Origin: CAZRUA01 sp964603125
GTDB lineage: Bacteria; Bacteroidota; Bacteroidia; B-17B0; Aurantibacillaceae
Direction: 5' to 3'
Assembly (NCBI GenBank): GCA_964603125.1
Contig: CAZRUA010000111.1
Span: forward strand, 1 to 11,744
Length of the DNA stretch: 11,744 nt
In this document: positions 1-6,860 of the stretch, piece after piece
How the letters are laid out: each line of letters opens with the position of its first letter
Numbering within the stretch: position 1 is the stretch's first letter
Notes under the pieces: generated by a model
What the model was told of the DNA's origin: nothing
Seen by the model: the letters and a program-made list of their open reading frames with translations, nothing else
The model's database searches: none
Translations under genes and position numbers: made by a program

Positions 1-1050
1 TTAGCTCCTTTGGCGCATATCAGCTTAGCTTTGTTAGGTTATGGTGAAATTTACTACCAAGGTATAAAACAAAACGCTTCGATTTTAGAAAGCCAATTAG
101 GTTTAGCACCTTTAAAGTTAAAATCAAAAGAAGGTCTAGCCTTATTAAATGGTACTCAGTTTATGGCAGCATACGGTGTTTGGTGCTTAATGAAATCAGA
201 AAAACTAAACACATTAGCCGATTCAATTGCTGCTATCTCACTAGAAGCTTTTGATGGACGTATTGATCCTTTTAAAACAAATCTACATACTATTCGCCCA
301 CATAACGGACAATTAGAAACATCGAAAAATTTTTTAGATTTATTAAGTGATAGTGAACTTATAAAACAAAACAAAGTTAACGTACAAGACCCCTACTCTT
401 TCCGCTGTGTACCTCAAGTTCATGGCGCTACAAAGGACACACATAATTACGTAAAAAGTGTTTTTGAAACAGAAATAAATTCAGTTACCGATAACCCAAC
501 TGTTTTCCCTGAGACAGATGAAATATTATCTGGTGGTAATTTTCATGGACAACCTTTAGCGCTTGCTTTGGACTTTTTATGCATTGCTTTGCACGAATTA
601 GCAAGCATTTCCGAAAGAAGAACCTATCAATTAATTTCAGGGGTTAGAGGTCTACCTCCATTTTTAGTTGCTAAACCAGGTTTAAATTCGGGCTTTATGA
701 TACCACAATATACTGCAGCAAGCATTGTGAGCCAAAGTAAACAATTGTGCACACCAGCTAGCGCTGATAGCATTGTTTCATCAAATGGCCAAGAAGACCA
801 TGTGAGTATGGGGGCTAATGCCGCTACAAAGTGCTTTAAAGTAATCAACAATACCGAAAACGTTTTAGCTATTGAATTAATTAATGCTGCTCAAGCTATA
901 GAATTCCGCCGTCCATTAAAGACCTCAACTAAGCTTGAAAAATTAATTGCCGAGTTCCGTAAAATAGTTCCGTTTATTGAAGAAGATAAAATTATGTATC
1001 AAGAAATGGAAGCAAGCTTACAGTTTGTGAAAAAGTATAAATTAAATTAA
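1..1050 (+). CDS. hutH: Histidine ammonia-lyase, C-terminal part (5' end outside window)
   Basis: This is an aromatic amino acid lyase that would deaminate L-histidine to urocanate, the first step of histidine degradation, in the cytoplasm. The frame is open from base 1 (LAPLAH), which in the family directly follows the Ala-Ser-Gly triad that forms the MIO cofactor, so about 150 N-terminal residues lie upstream. The visible 349 residues carry the family landmarks: QDPYSFRC with its Tyr and Arg (Arg at visible residue 135), a long block around SVTDNP and GGNFHG (Phe at 181), GLNSGFMIPQYTAAS, and GQEDHVSMG. The Glu of the last motif (residue 265) corresponds to the Glu typical of histidine lyases rather than phenylalanine or tyrosine lyases. 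The His/Leu selectivity pair is outside the window, so a tyrosine lyase, as found in some Bacteroidota, is not fully excluded. The stop codon overlaps the next start by one base. Confidence 0.93.
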   Translation, partial: LAPLAHISLALLGYGEIYYQGIKQNASILESQLGLAPLKLKSKEGLALLNGTQFMAAYGVWCLMKSEKLNTLADSIAAISLEAFDGRIDPFKTNLHTIRPHNGQLETSKNFLDLLSDSELIKQNKVNVQDPYSFRCVPQVHGATKDTHNYVKSVFETEINSVTDNPTVFPETDEILSGGNFHGQPLALALDFLCIALHELASISERRTYQLISGVRGLPPFLVAKPGLNSGFMIPQYTAASIVSQSKQLCTPASADSIVSSNGQEDHVSMGANAATKCFKVINNTENVLAIELINAAQAIEFRRPLKTSTKLEKLIAEFRKIVPFIEEDKIMYQEMEASLQFVKKYKLN

Positions 1051-1631
1051 TGCGCAAATTACTGGTCATACTTCTTTGTTTGTGCAGCTTTGCAGCTATG
1101 GCATGTAAATGCGCCGAACCGCCAAAACTAGACGATGCTTACTGCAAAAACTTTAAATTAATTTTTAAAGGATTTGTAATAAAAGTAGATGAATGCAAAG
1201 GTGGAATAAAAAAAATTACTTTTAAACTCGAAGAGCTTTACAAAGGCGATTGTACGGATACTATTGCTGTGTTTACTGATTGCAACACCGATTGCGAAAT
1301 TGGTTTAAGTGCATCAGAAGACTGGATTTTATATTGTGATTTTGTTCAAATAGGAAAACCTGTTTTAGGACCTTGTACACGTAGTCGCAAGTTTTTAGGC
1401 ACACGTGATGAGGAAACAATAAAGATGACAGCTTCGGGACTTACTTTTTACGAAGAACAAGATTTTTTGGTAAAAACTTTTGGTGTAAAAAATACTCTAA
1501 AAGATAATCATAAAGCTGAACTAGGGCATAAAACAGAAAAACCTGAAGGTGCTACTCGCTTTTATTTATTAGGTGTTTCCCTAATTGCACTAGTAGTGAT
1601 ATTGTTTTTAATGAGAAGGTTTTTGAAGTAG
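1050..1631 (+). CDS. Secreted, membrane-anchored protein with TIMP/NTR-like domain
   Basis: This 193-residue protein has a signal peptide (residues 1-18, ending A-M-A), a Cys-rich region, and a C-terminal membrane helix (about 172-189) followed by basic residues. It is therefore probably anchored by its C-terminus with the Cys-rich part outside the cytoplasm. Cleavage after Ala18 would leave Cys19-Lys-Cys21 at the mature N-terminus. This resembles the N-terminal Cys-x-Cys of TIMP (tissue inhibitor of metalloproteinase) domains, in which the free amino group and the first Cys chelate the protease zinc. Further Cys residues, a 'GE/SEDWILYCDF'-like strand and a late 'GPCTRSR' segment fit the NTR/OB-fold pattern. 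Lipid attachment at Cys19 is an alternative, but the preceding residues are a poor lipobox. The ATG overlaps the hutH stop (TAATG), so the two are probably translated together, although no link to histidine use is known. Inhibitor function is inference. Confidence 0.75.
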   Translation: MRKLLVILLCLCSFAAMACKCAEPPKLDDAYCKNFKLIFKGFVIKVDECKGGIKKITFKLEELYKGDCTDTIAVFTDCNTDCEIGLSASEDWILYCDFVQIGKPVLGPCTRSRKFLGTRDEETIKMTASGLTFYEEQDFLVKTFGVKNTLKDNHKAELGHKTEKPEGATRFYLLGVSLIALVVILFLMRRFLK

Positions 1632-1668
1632 GATAATTAATTAAAAAATCTATCTACCCTTCTTCAAA
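1622..1668. terminator. Possible weak bidirectional hairpin between convergent genes
   Basis: The arms TTTGAAG (1622-1628) and CTTCAAA (1662-1668) are perfectly complementary, and an inner TAG(G)ATA / TATCTA pairing (1629-1635 with 1651-1656) could extend them. The structure spans the 18-bp gap between two convergent genes and enters both coding ends. It is AT-rich with a bulge and an interior loop, and no strong T-run follows on either strand. It is only a candidate terminator. Confidence 0.25.
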
Positions 1669-2228
1669 TCATGCAAAGCCTTTAACTCTTTAAATTCTTC
1701 CTTTGAAACAATGCCATGCTCTTGAAGTGTTAAAAGAATTTCTAATTTACTTTGAGTTGAAGGGTCGTGATGCAATTTAATATACTTCTCACGAAGATTT
1801 TGGTAAACATCATTTTTCAACTTACTAATAAAGGAATCAACTTTTGGTTTCCTTATAAAATTACTATTCACCAAAATAAATCCGTTCTGCGTTGTGGGAA
1901 TCGAATAGTACTTTCTACTAATCACTATCCAAATCAAAACAATAGCAACTAAAACTATCCCGTAAATCTTTAACTCTGCACTAGGTTTTCCGGCCTTACT
2001 AAAAATATCAATATACATTTGAAACAGGAAAACAAACAACACAATTAAAGCCAAAAAGAAAAACCGCGTATCTTTTACTTTTTTCCTTTCAATTCGATTT
2101 AATACAATTTCTTCAAAAGGAATACTTTCCTCAACTGTGGTTGTTATTCCATTAATCTTAACATCTAAAGAATCTGCTGTAATAACATAATTATGCAGTC
2201 CGTAATTTTGAAACTGAATCAATCTCAT
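1650..2228 (-). CDS. Two-pass membrane protein with C-terminal SHOCT-like motif
   Basis: I do not recognise a named gene for this 192-residue protein. The N-terminal ~55 residues are soluble and strand-rich, followed by two hydrophobic segments (about residues 55-75 and 87-105). A middle stretch (about 106-155) is strand-rich with a basic helix, reminiscent of small bacterial PH-like modules. The C-terminus (about 160-190) reads as a SHOCT motif: a helix with K-L-E-x-L-L, then a Gly turn, then 'VSKEEFKELK'. SHOCT motifs are short helical hairpins found at the ends of many bacterial proteins and are thought to mediate oligomerisation. The start lies 5 bp downstream of the stop of the lysyl-oxidase-like gene on the same strand, so the two probably share a transcript. 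There is no signal peptide, so the soluble parts are probably cytoplasmic. Function is unknown. Confidence 0.8.
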   Translation of the reverse strand: MRLIQFQNYGLHNYVITADSLDVKINGITTTVEESIPFEEIVLNRIERKKVKDTRFFFLALIVLFVFLFQMYIDIFSKAGKPSAELKIYGIVLVAIVLIWIVISRKYYSIPTTQNGFILVNSNFIRKPKVDSFISKLKNDVYQNLREKYIKLHHDPSTQSKLEILLTLQEHGIVSKEEFKELKALHDLKKGR

Positions 2229-2233
2229 ACAAA

Positions 2234-4615
2234 CTACTTCTCCACTACAACTTTTTGAGTACTTACACCTGCATCTGTTTTGATACTGATATAATAAACA
2301 CCATTTTGTAATGCACTTAAATCTAAGCTGTAATTAGCATTATTGTTAAGATTTGCATTGTAGGTAGTAATTTGTTTACCTAAAATATCTGTTACAATAA
2401 TTTTAGCATTATCAGCATTTTTAAAACTGCATAACAAATTAAACAAACCTGTACTTGGATTTGGTTGAGCTATGAAGTAATTATTTGCATCAACATACTT
2501 CTCAATACCAACCGAACTAATACATGCTGTAGCAACAGCTTTATTAACTGTTTCGTAGTTTTTATTTACAACATCTACAACGCTTGTAATACAAACTTGT
2601 GAACTTGTTAAGCTTTGGTAATAAACACGACAAACAGGAGTTAAAGTATTAAATTTTGATATAGTTGAATCAATATAACTTAAACTAATAATCTTGTTTC
2701 CACCTACCATAAAATCTGGTGTAGTTGGGTAGTCGCTTGCAGGAACCAAATTTTGTACATTTAAAATTGTTAAGCCACTTAAATTAATTTCATAACCTAA
2801 CACATTTGTATTTGGGCTTTGCATATAAATGTCAACATAACCTGCGGTTGTATTTATAGCACCTAAACTAAAAGTTACTGTTTGCGTTGGATTATTAATT
2901 CCATGAGGAAATAAACACTTTGTATTTGTTGAAGTACCGTGCTTAGCGCAATTAGTAACCAATGCTGCATCAAACACAGTAATACTTCCATTTGCATTTA
3001 AATCATAACAAGTGCTTGGTCCAATTGTGTTAGCTAAAATTGAAGTAACATAATTTTGTCCATCCGCAATCTCTTGCATACTATTATTATCCAAATCTCC
3101 CATTTTAGCAGTACCACCACACATTCCGTTACAATCCTGAACTGTGTTACCAAACTGTACTCCTAAACAATCTGTATAAGGCTGGCAATTTGCTATTTGA
3201 GTAAAGGTTTTATTTCCATTTACATCATAGTGAATATCTACACAAACTTGCCCCCAATTGTTCATGTAATCGGTTTCATAGTGCCCTAGTGCATCAGGAG
3301 ATTGATCCCAATTTACCTTAACAGCTAATACATATTGCCCTGGGTCAACATCTGTAATATCAATCCACTGACAAGATAAACCACTCGAATAAATATCACC
3401 ACAGCCCGCTGTAATTCCCATATTACCACAACCATATTGACCAGGAATATTTGGCGGACAAGTTAAATCCAATACACAAAATCCGTTTTTAAATCCAATA
3501 GGAACACTTTGTCCGTTTTGTTTGTAAAGCACATACTCCGCATAACCCTCGTAATGCGCATGTCCGTGGCAATTAGTGGTATTAAACTGTCCTGGATTAT
3601 TAGTTGCATTTCCAATAAAGTAATCAGCATTTCCAACATTATCAATACGCGTTGAGAAATTAATTACGGTTCTATTACCGTAGCCATTTAAACAACCTTC
3701 TTGCACGGCGCATACATCAGCGGCTTGAGTTCCAATACTTAAAGAATTAATCAATAAATTCTGATCTACAGCTAAATCTGGACCATTAGGACAGTTAGGG
3801 TCTGGGAAATAAAGACAGTTTCCATCAGAAACAGTTGCTAATGGATTATAATTACACGATGAAGGATCTAAACAGCCAGTAATTGGTCCATTATAATTGA
3901 TTTCCCAATTTATATTTTGTCCAATACAATCACTTCTTCCGCCAATACGAATGATATAAGTTTTAGAGGAATCTAAAGCAGCACTAACAACTGCATAAAC
4001 ACCACATGAGCTGTTATCATCAAAATACAGAGTCCCTACATTTGTAGTATCAATTAAAATACCTGTACAAGTTTCGTAAATCCAAATTTTAGTATCACAT
4101 GAATTTCCCAAACCACATGTGGTTATAGTATAATTACCCATTGAATCAGGGTTAAATGTGTACCAATAATTAATATTTGGAGCAGTATAAATAGTATTTA
4201 CAACGGCTGGTAAAGCGCTTGAACAGCTTTGACCAGGACCACAATTAAATGAAGTTGCTTGCTGTGTTGTGTAACTACTGCCACTTGCAACAGTGGTTCC
4301 ATTTAAAGTCACGGTATAATTACCATTACCGTAAGCACAACAAATACCATCACCAAAACTATCATGAATTGTGAATGTAACACAACCACTGCTAGGTATA
4401 CAAACACTAGTAACATTAGCTACACCACCGGTTATGGTATTATCAGAAGCCAGAATAGCACCAGTAGCATCCTTTAAATCCCATGAAATTTCAGCAGGAT
4501 AATTATCAGGATTAACAGTTATAACAACGGTACTTTGTCCAACCGGACATTGTGCAGACATGTTTGATGTTGCAAACAACATCGCTACTAACAAAAGGGT
4601 AAATATTTTATTCAT
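2234..4615 (-). CDS. T9SS-secreted multidomain protein with lysyl oxidase domain
   Basis: This 793-residue exported protein has a signal peptide (1-21, MSA|Q). Next come a Cys-containing beta domain with the SFGDGICC motif (about 85-92), a jelly-roll/PPC-like domain (about 131-245) and a GCLDPSSCNYN...GNC repeat (about 247-269). A lysyl-oxidase domain follows (about 278-470), then a dockerin-like pair of Ca loops (D507-D518 and D538-D549), a cohesin-like beta sandwich (about 575-695) and a T9SS type A sorting domain with PNPSTG (about 713-793). In the oxidase, CHGHAH supplies His350, His352 and His354, matching the copper ligands of animal LOX. Lys376 (in FKNGFC) and Tyr409 (in DIYSSG) align with the Lys and Tyr that form the LTQ cofactor, at nearly the same spacing. 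The signature CQWIDITDVDPGQYVL follows. The expected reaction is oxidative deamination of lysine side chains or other primary amines to aldehyde, H2O2 and ammonia at the cell surface. Substrate is unknown. Confidence 0.9.
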   Translation of the reverse strand: MNKIFTLLLVAMLFATSNMSAQCPVGQSTVVITVNPDNYPAEISWDLKDATGAILASDNTITGGVANVTSVCIPSSGCVTFTIHDSFGDGICCAYGNGNYTVTLNGTTVASGSSYTTQQATSFNCGPGQSCSSALPAVVNTIYTAPNINYWYTFNPDSMGNYTITTCGLGNSCDTKIWIYETCTGILIDTTNVGTLYFDDNSSCGVYAVVSAALDSSKTYIIRIGGRSDCIGQNINWEINYNGPITGCLDPSSCNYNPLATVSDGNCLYFPDPNCPNGPDLAVDQNLLINSLSIGTQAADVCAVQEGCLNGYGNRTVINFSTRIDNVGNADYFIGNATNNPGQFNTTNCHGHAHYEGYAEYVLYKQNGQSVPIGFKNGFCVLDLTCPPNIPGQYGCGNMGITAGCGDIYSSGLSCQWIDITDVDPGQYVLAVKVNWDQSPDALGHYETDYMNNWGQVCVDIHYDVNGNKTFTQIANCQPYTDCLGVQFGNTVQDCNGMCGGTAKMGDLDNNSMQEIADGQNYVTSILANTIGPSTCYDLNANGSITVFDAALVTNCAKHGTSTNTKCLFPHGINNPTQTVTFSLGAINTTAGYVDIYMQSPNTNVLGYEINLSGLTILNVQNLVPASDYPTTPDFMVGGNKIISLSYIDSTISKFNTLTPVCRVYYQSLTSSQVCITSVVDVVNKNYETVNKAVATACISSVGIEKYVDANNYFIAQPNPSTGLFNLLCSFKNADNAKIIVTDILGKQITTYNANLNNNANYSLDLSALQNGVYYISIKTDAGVSTQKVVVEK

Positions 4616-4634
4616 AGGTATTGGGATTACATAC

Positions 4635-4642
4635 CAAATATA
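4635..4642 (-). promoter_or_regulatory. Bacteroidota -7 promoter element for the lysyl oxidase gene
   Basis: The minus strand reads TATATTTG, matching the Bacteroidota -7 consensus TAnnTTTG. It ends 20 bases before the ATG at 4615, implying a leader of roughly 14 bases. No clear -33 TTG was found at the usual distance. Assignment rests on the motif and its position. Confidence 0.5.
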
Positions 4643-4670
4643 AAAAAAAGGACTGAATAAAAAAATTGAT

Positions 4671-4678
4671 TATATTTG
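4671..4678 (+). promoter_or_regulatory. Bacteroidota -7 promoter element for the cobalamin operon
   Basis: TATATTTG matches the Bacteroidota -7 consensus TAnnTTTG. Transcription starting about 6-8 bases downstream would begin right at the first pairing strand of the riboswitch (TTGG at 4686), which is strong positional support. A convincing -33 TTG is not visible. Confidence 0.6.
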
Positions 4679-4685
4679 CCCCGTA

Positions 4686-4845
4686 TTGGTTCAGTTAATT
4701 CAACTAAATTAATTGATTAAAAGGGAATCATGTGTAACTCATGAACAGTACCCGCTGCTGTAATCCTGTAAATACTTATGCATACCATGCCACTGTTAGT
4801 AACGGGAAGGCGCATAAGTGTAAGGAGAGTCAGAAGACCTGCCAA
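4686..4845 (+). ncRNA. Cobalamin (B12) riboswitch
   Basis: This leader RNA should bind adenosylcobalamin or a related cobamide and lower expression of the genes downstream. Consensus blocks occur in the right order: AAGGGAA (4721-4727), CCCGCTGCTGTAA (4751-4763), GCCACTG (4789-4795), GGGAAGGC (4804-4811) and the B12 box AGTCAGAAGACCTGCC (4828-4843). Supporting pairings are TTGG 4686-4689 with CCAA 4842-4845 (closing stem P1), TCATG 4728-4732 with CATGA 4740-4744, and CTTATGC 4775-4781 with GCATAAG 4812-4818. It lies about 100 bases upstream of a BtuB-like receptor gene, its classic partner. The identification is strong; which cobamide it prefers cannot be told from this. Confidence 0.95.
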
Positions 4846-4873
4846 AACACTAAATTTATTTAGAACATACTTT

Positions 4874-4936
4874 GTAGCTTTCGGGAAGAAAGGCGAAAAG
4901 ATTAGACTTTGATTAGTTCAATTTTTTTGAAGCTAC
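4874..4936 (+). promoter_or_regulatory. Candidate riboswitch expression platform
   Basis: GTAGCTT (4874-4880) is complementary to AAGCTAC (4930-4936), which ends 10 bases before the btuB ATG. A competing local hairpin, TTCAA-TTTTT-TTGAA (4917-4931), uses some of the same bases, so the two folds exclude each other in part. That is the layout expected of a switch controlling access to the start codon. There is no strong intrinsic terminator, so translational control is the more likely mode. Folding was judged by eye only. Confidence 0.4.
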
Positions 4937-4946
4937 ATTTTATTTT

Positions 4947-6860
4947 ATGTGTAAAAAAAATAAAATAGCATTTTTATTTTTCATTCAATTCATTTGGATG
5001 ACACTAAGCTTCCATGCGCAAATTACTGACAGTTTATCTTTAAAACCCGTTATAGTATGTGCAAAAAAACATAGTACCTTATTAAGTGCCAAACAAATTA
5101 CAGTTGATTCGAACTTACTAAAACAACAAAAGGGCGCTTCACTTGCGGATATACTTGCAATTAACAATATCATTCAAATAAAATCTTACGGCTTAGGAAG
5201 TACAGCAACTACAAGTATTAGAGGAGCAAGTGCCAATCACACGGCTTTAGTTTGGAATGGAATTCAATTAACTAATCCAATGTTAGGCTTAAACGATTTA
5301 TCGCTAGTACCAAGCTTTTTATTTGAAAACATAAGTATACAGTATGGCGGCACAAACACTTGGGGAAGCGGTTCTGTTGGTGGCTCTGTGTTTTTAGACA
5401 ATGATTTACATTTTAACTCAGGTTTAAAAACTGAGCTACAAACGGCTTATGGAAGTATTCACTCCAGTCAAAACCAATTTGGTTTAAATTACGGCGGAGC
5501 AAGAGTAATCTCTAAAACAAACTTATGTTACAATTACTCAAAAAATAATTTTGCTTTTTACAACCCAAATATAGAAGGTAATCCGAAACAAATTCAAAAA
5601 CATGCATTACACAAGCTTGCCAGCTTAATGCAGCAAAACAATTTTAAAATAAATAACCAACATACAGTTTATACAAAATTATGGCTGCAAAATAATTTAA
5701 AAGAAATCCCTCCAAGCTTAACACAAACCAATTCATACGCTAATCTCAACACTGCATTCATACGCGCAACAGCCGATTGGGCCTACACTCATAAAAAATA
5801 CAGTATGCTAACAAAGCTTGCTTACTTTCAAGAAAATTTATTTTATAAAGACTCGGCAGCAAATCTTAACGAAAAATCAAATTGTAAAAATTACATTTTT
5901 GAAACACAATTCAATAAAAAATTTAATTCAAAAAACAACTTAATTGCTTCGGTTAACAACAACTTAGCGCAAGCTATAACGGCCAATTATGACGGTATTA
6001 AACAACAAAACAAACTTGCCGCGAATGTAATTTATAATTACAATCATCCTAAATTTAACTTCGTTAGTTCAATCAGACAAGAGTACATCAACAAAAAAAC
6101 GAAACCGTTTACCGCTTCTATTGGTTTAATTTATAAGCCTTTCAAACAACTTCAATTTAAAGCTAATTCAAGCAGAGTATACCGTGTGCCAACTTTAAAT
6201 GAATTATACTGGAATCCTGGAGGTAACGCCAACTTAATGCCTGAAAGTGGCTATAATCAAGACCTAGGAATACTAGTTCATTTTAATAAATCAAAACTAA
6301 ACTTTAAGTCCGAACTAACACTTTTCAACAGAAACATTAAAAACTATATTATTTGGCAACCAATTAATGGTAACATATGGGGACCAAAAAACATCAACGA
6401 AATATGGAGCCGAGGCTTAGAAAGTAATTCGGAAATTGCTTATAAAACACAAAAAATAATATGTGCCTTTGGTTTAAACACCAATTATATTCTATCAACC
6501 ACTTCTAAAAGCACTTTAGCAAACGATGCCACTTTAGATAAGCAATTAGCTTATGTACCTATGTATTCGGGCGGAACTAATATTAAACTTTATTACAAGA
6601 GTTTATCCATTGCTTATTATCAAAACTATACTGGCTACACTTACACAAACAATGATAACTCAAACTATATAAAACCATATTCTTTAGCTAACTTATTTTT
6701 ATGCTATGATATTAAACTAAAAAACAACACTCTTGGTATTTTATTTAACATTAAAAACCTTTACAACAAACAATATCAAAGCATTAGCAACTATGCGATG
6801 CCTATGCGCAATTACGAAATAGCCATCAATTATAAATTAATCCAATCAAAACAAAAATGA
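4947..6860 (+). CDS. btuB: BtuB-like TonB-dependent cobalamin receptor
   Basis: This 637-residue outer-membrane receptor would import vitamin B12 into the periplasm using TonB energy. It has a signal peptide (1-24, FHA|Q), a short segment with a possible TonB box (PVIV, about 34-37) and a plug domain (about 62-150). The plug contains SLADIL, the TSIRGA motif (about 88) and the GSGSVGGSV block typical of plugs. A beta barrel with alternating aromatic strands runs to a final NYEIAINYKL strand. The length is close to that of E. coli BtuB (about 600 residues), and there is no N-terminal carboxypeptidase-like extension as in SusC proteins. The specificity call comes mainly from the cobalamin riboswitch just upstream and a BtuG-like gene in the same operon. 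The stop overlaps the next start (ATGA), indicating translational coupling. Another corrinoid could be the real cargo. Confidence 0.9.
   Translation: MCKKNKIAFLFFIQFIWMTLSFHAQITDSLSLKPVIVCAKKHSTLLSAKQITVDSNLLKQQKGASLADILAINNIIQIKSYGLGSTATTSIRGASANHTALVWNGIQLTNPMLGLNDLSLVPSFLFENISIQYGGTNTWGSGSVGGSVFLDNDLHFNSGLKTELQTAYGSIHSSQNQFGLNYGGARVISKTNLCYNYSKNNFAFYNPNIEGNPKQIQKHALHKLASLMQQNNFKINNQHTVYTKLWLQNNLKEIPPSLTQTNSYANLNTAFIRATADWAYTHKKYSMLTKLAYFQENLFYKDSAANLNEKSNCKNYIFETQFNKKFNSKNNLIASVNNNLAQAITANYDGIKQQNKLAANVIYNYNHPKFNFVSSIRQEYINKKTKPFTASIGLIYKPFKQLQFKANSSRVYRVPTLNELYWNPGGNANLMPESGYNQDLGILVHFNKSKLNFKSELTLFNRNIKNYIIWQPINGNIWGPKNINEIWSRGLESNSEIAYKTQKIICAFGLNTNYILSTTSKSTLANDATLDKQLAYVPMYSGGTNIKLYYKSLSIAYYQNYTGYTYTNNDNSNYIKPYSLANLFLCYDIKLKNNTLGILFNIKNLYNKQYQSISNYAMPMRNYEIAINYKLIQSKQK

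Noticed and set aside
1..1050. Truncated hutH pseudogene
   Set aside because: The frame is open to base 1 and begins exactly in a conserved motif, so it is cut by the window edge and not broken.
1767..1952. Open frame on the plus strand inside the SHOCT protein gene
   Set aside because: Antisense to a gene with a clear domain pattern; the product has no recognisable features.
2945..3103. Cellulosome scaffold membership based on the dockerin-like loops
   Set aside because: No scaffoldin, glycoside hydrolase or carbohydrate-binding module is nearby, and the protein ends in a T9SS sorting domain.
4985..5173. Open frame on the minus strand within btuB
   Set aside because: Lies opposite the signal peptide and plug of a well-supported receptor; by-chance opening.
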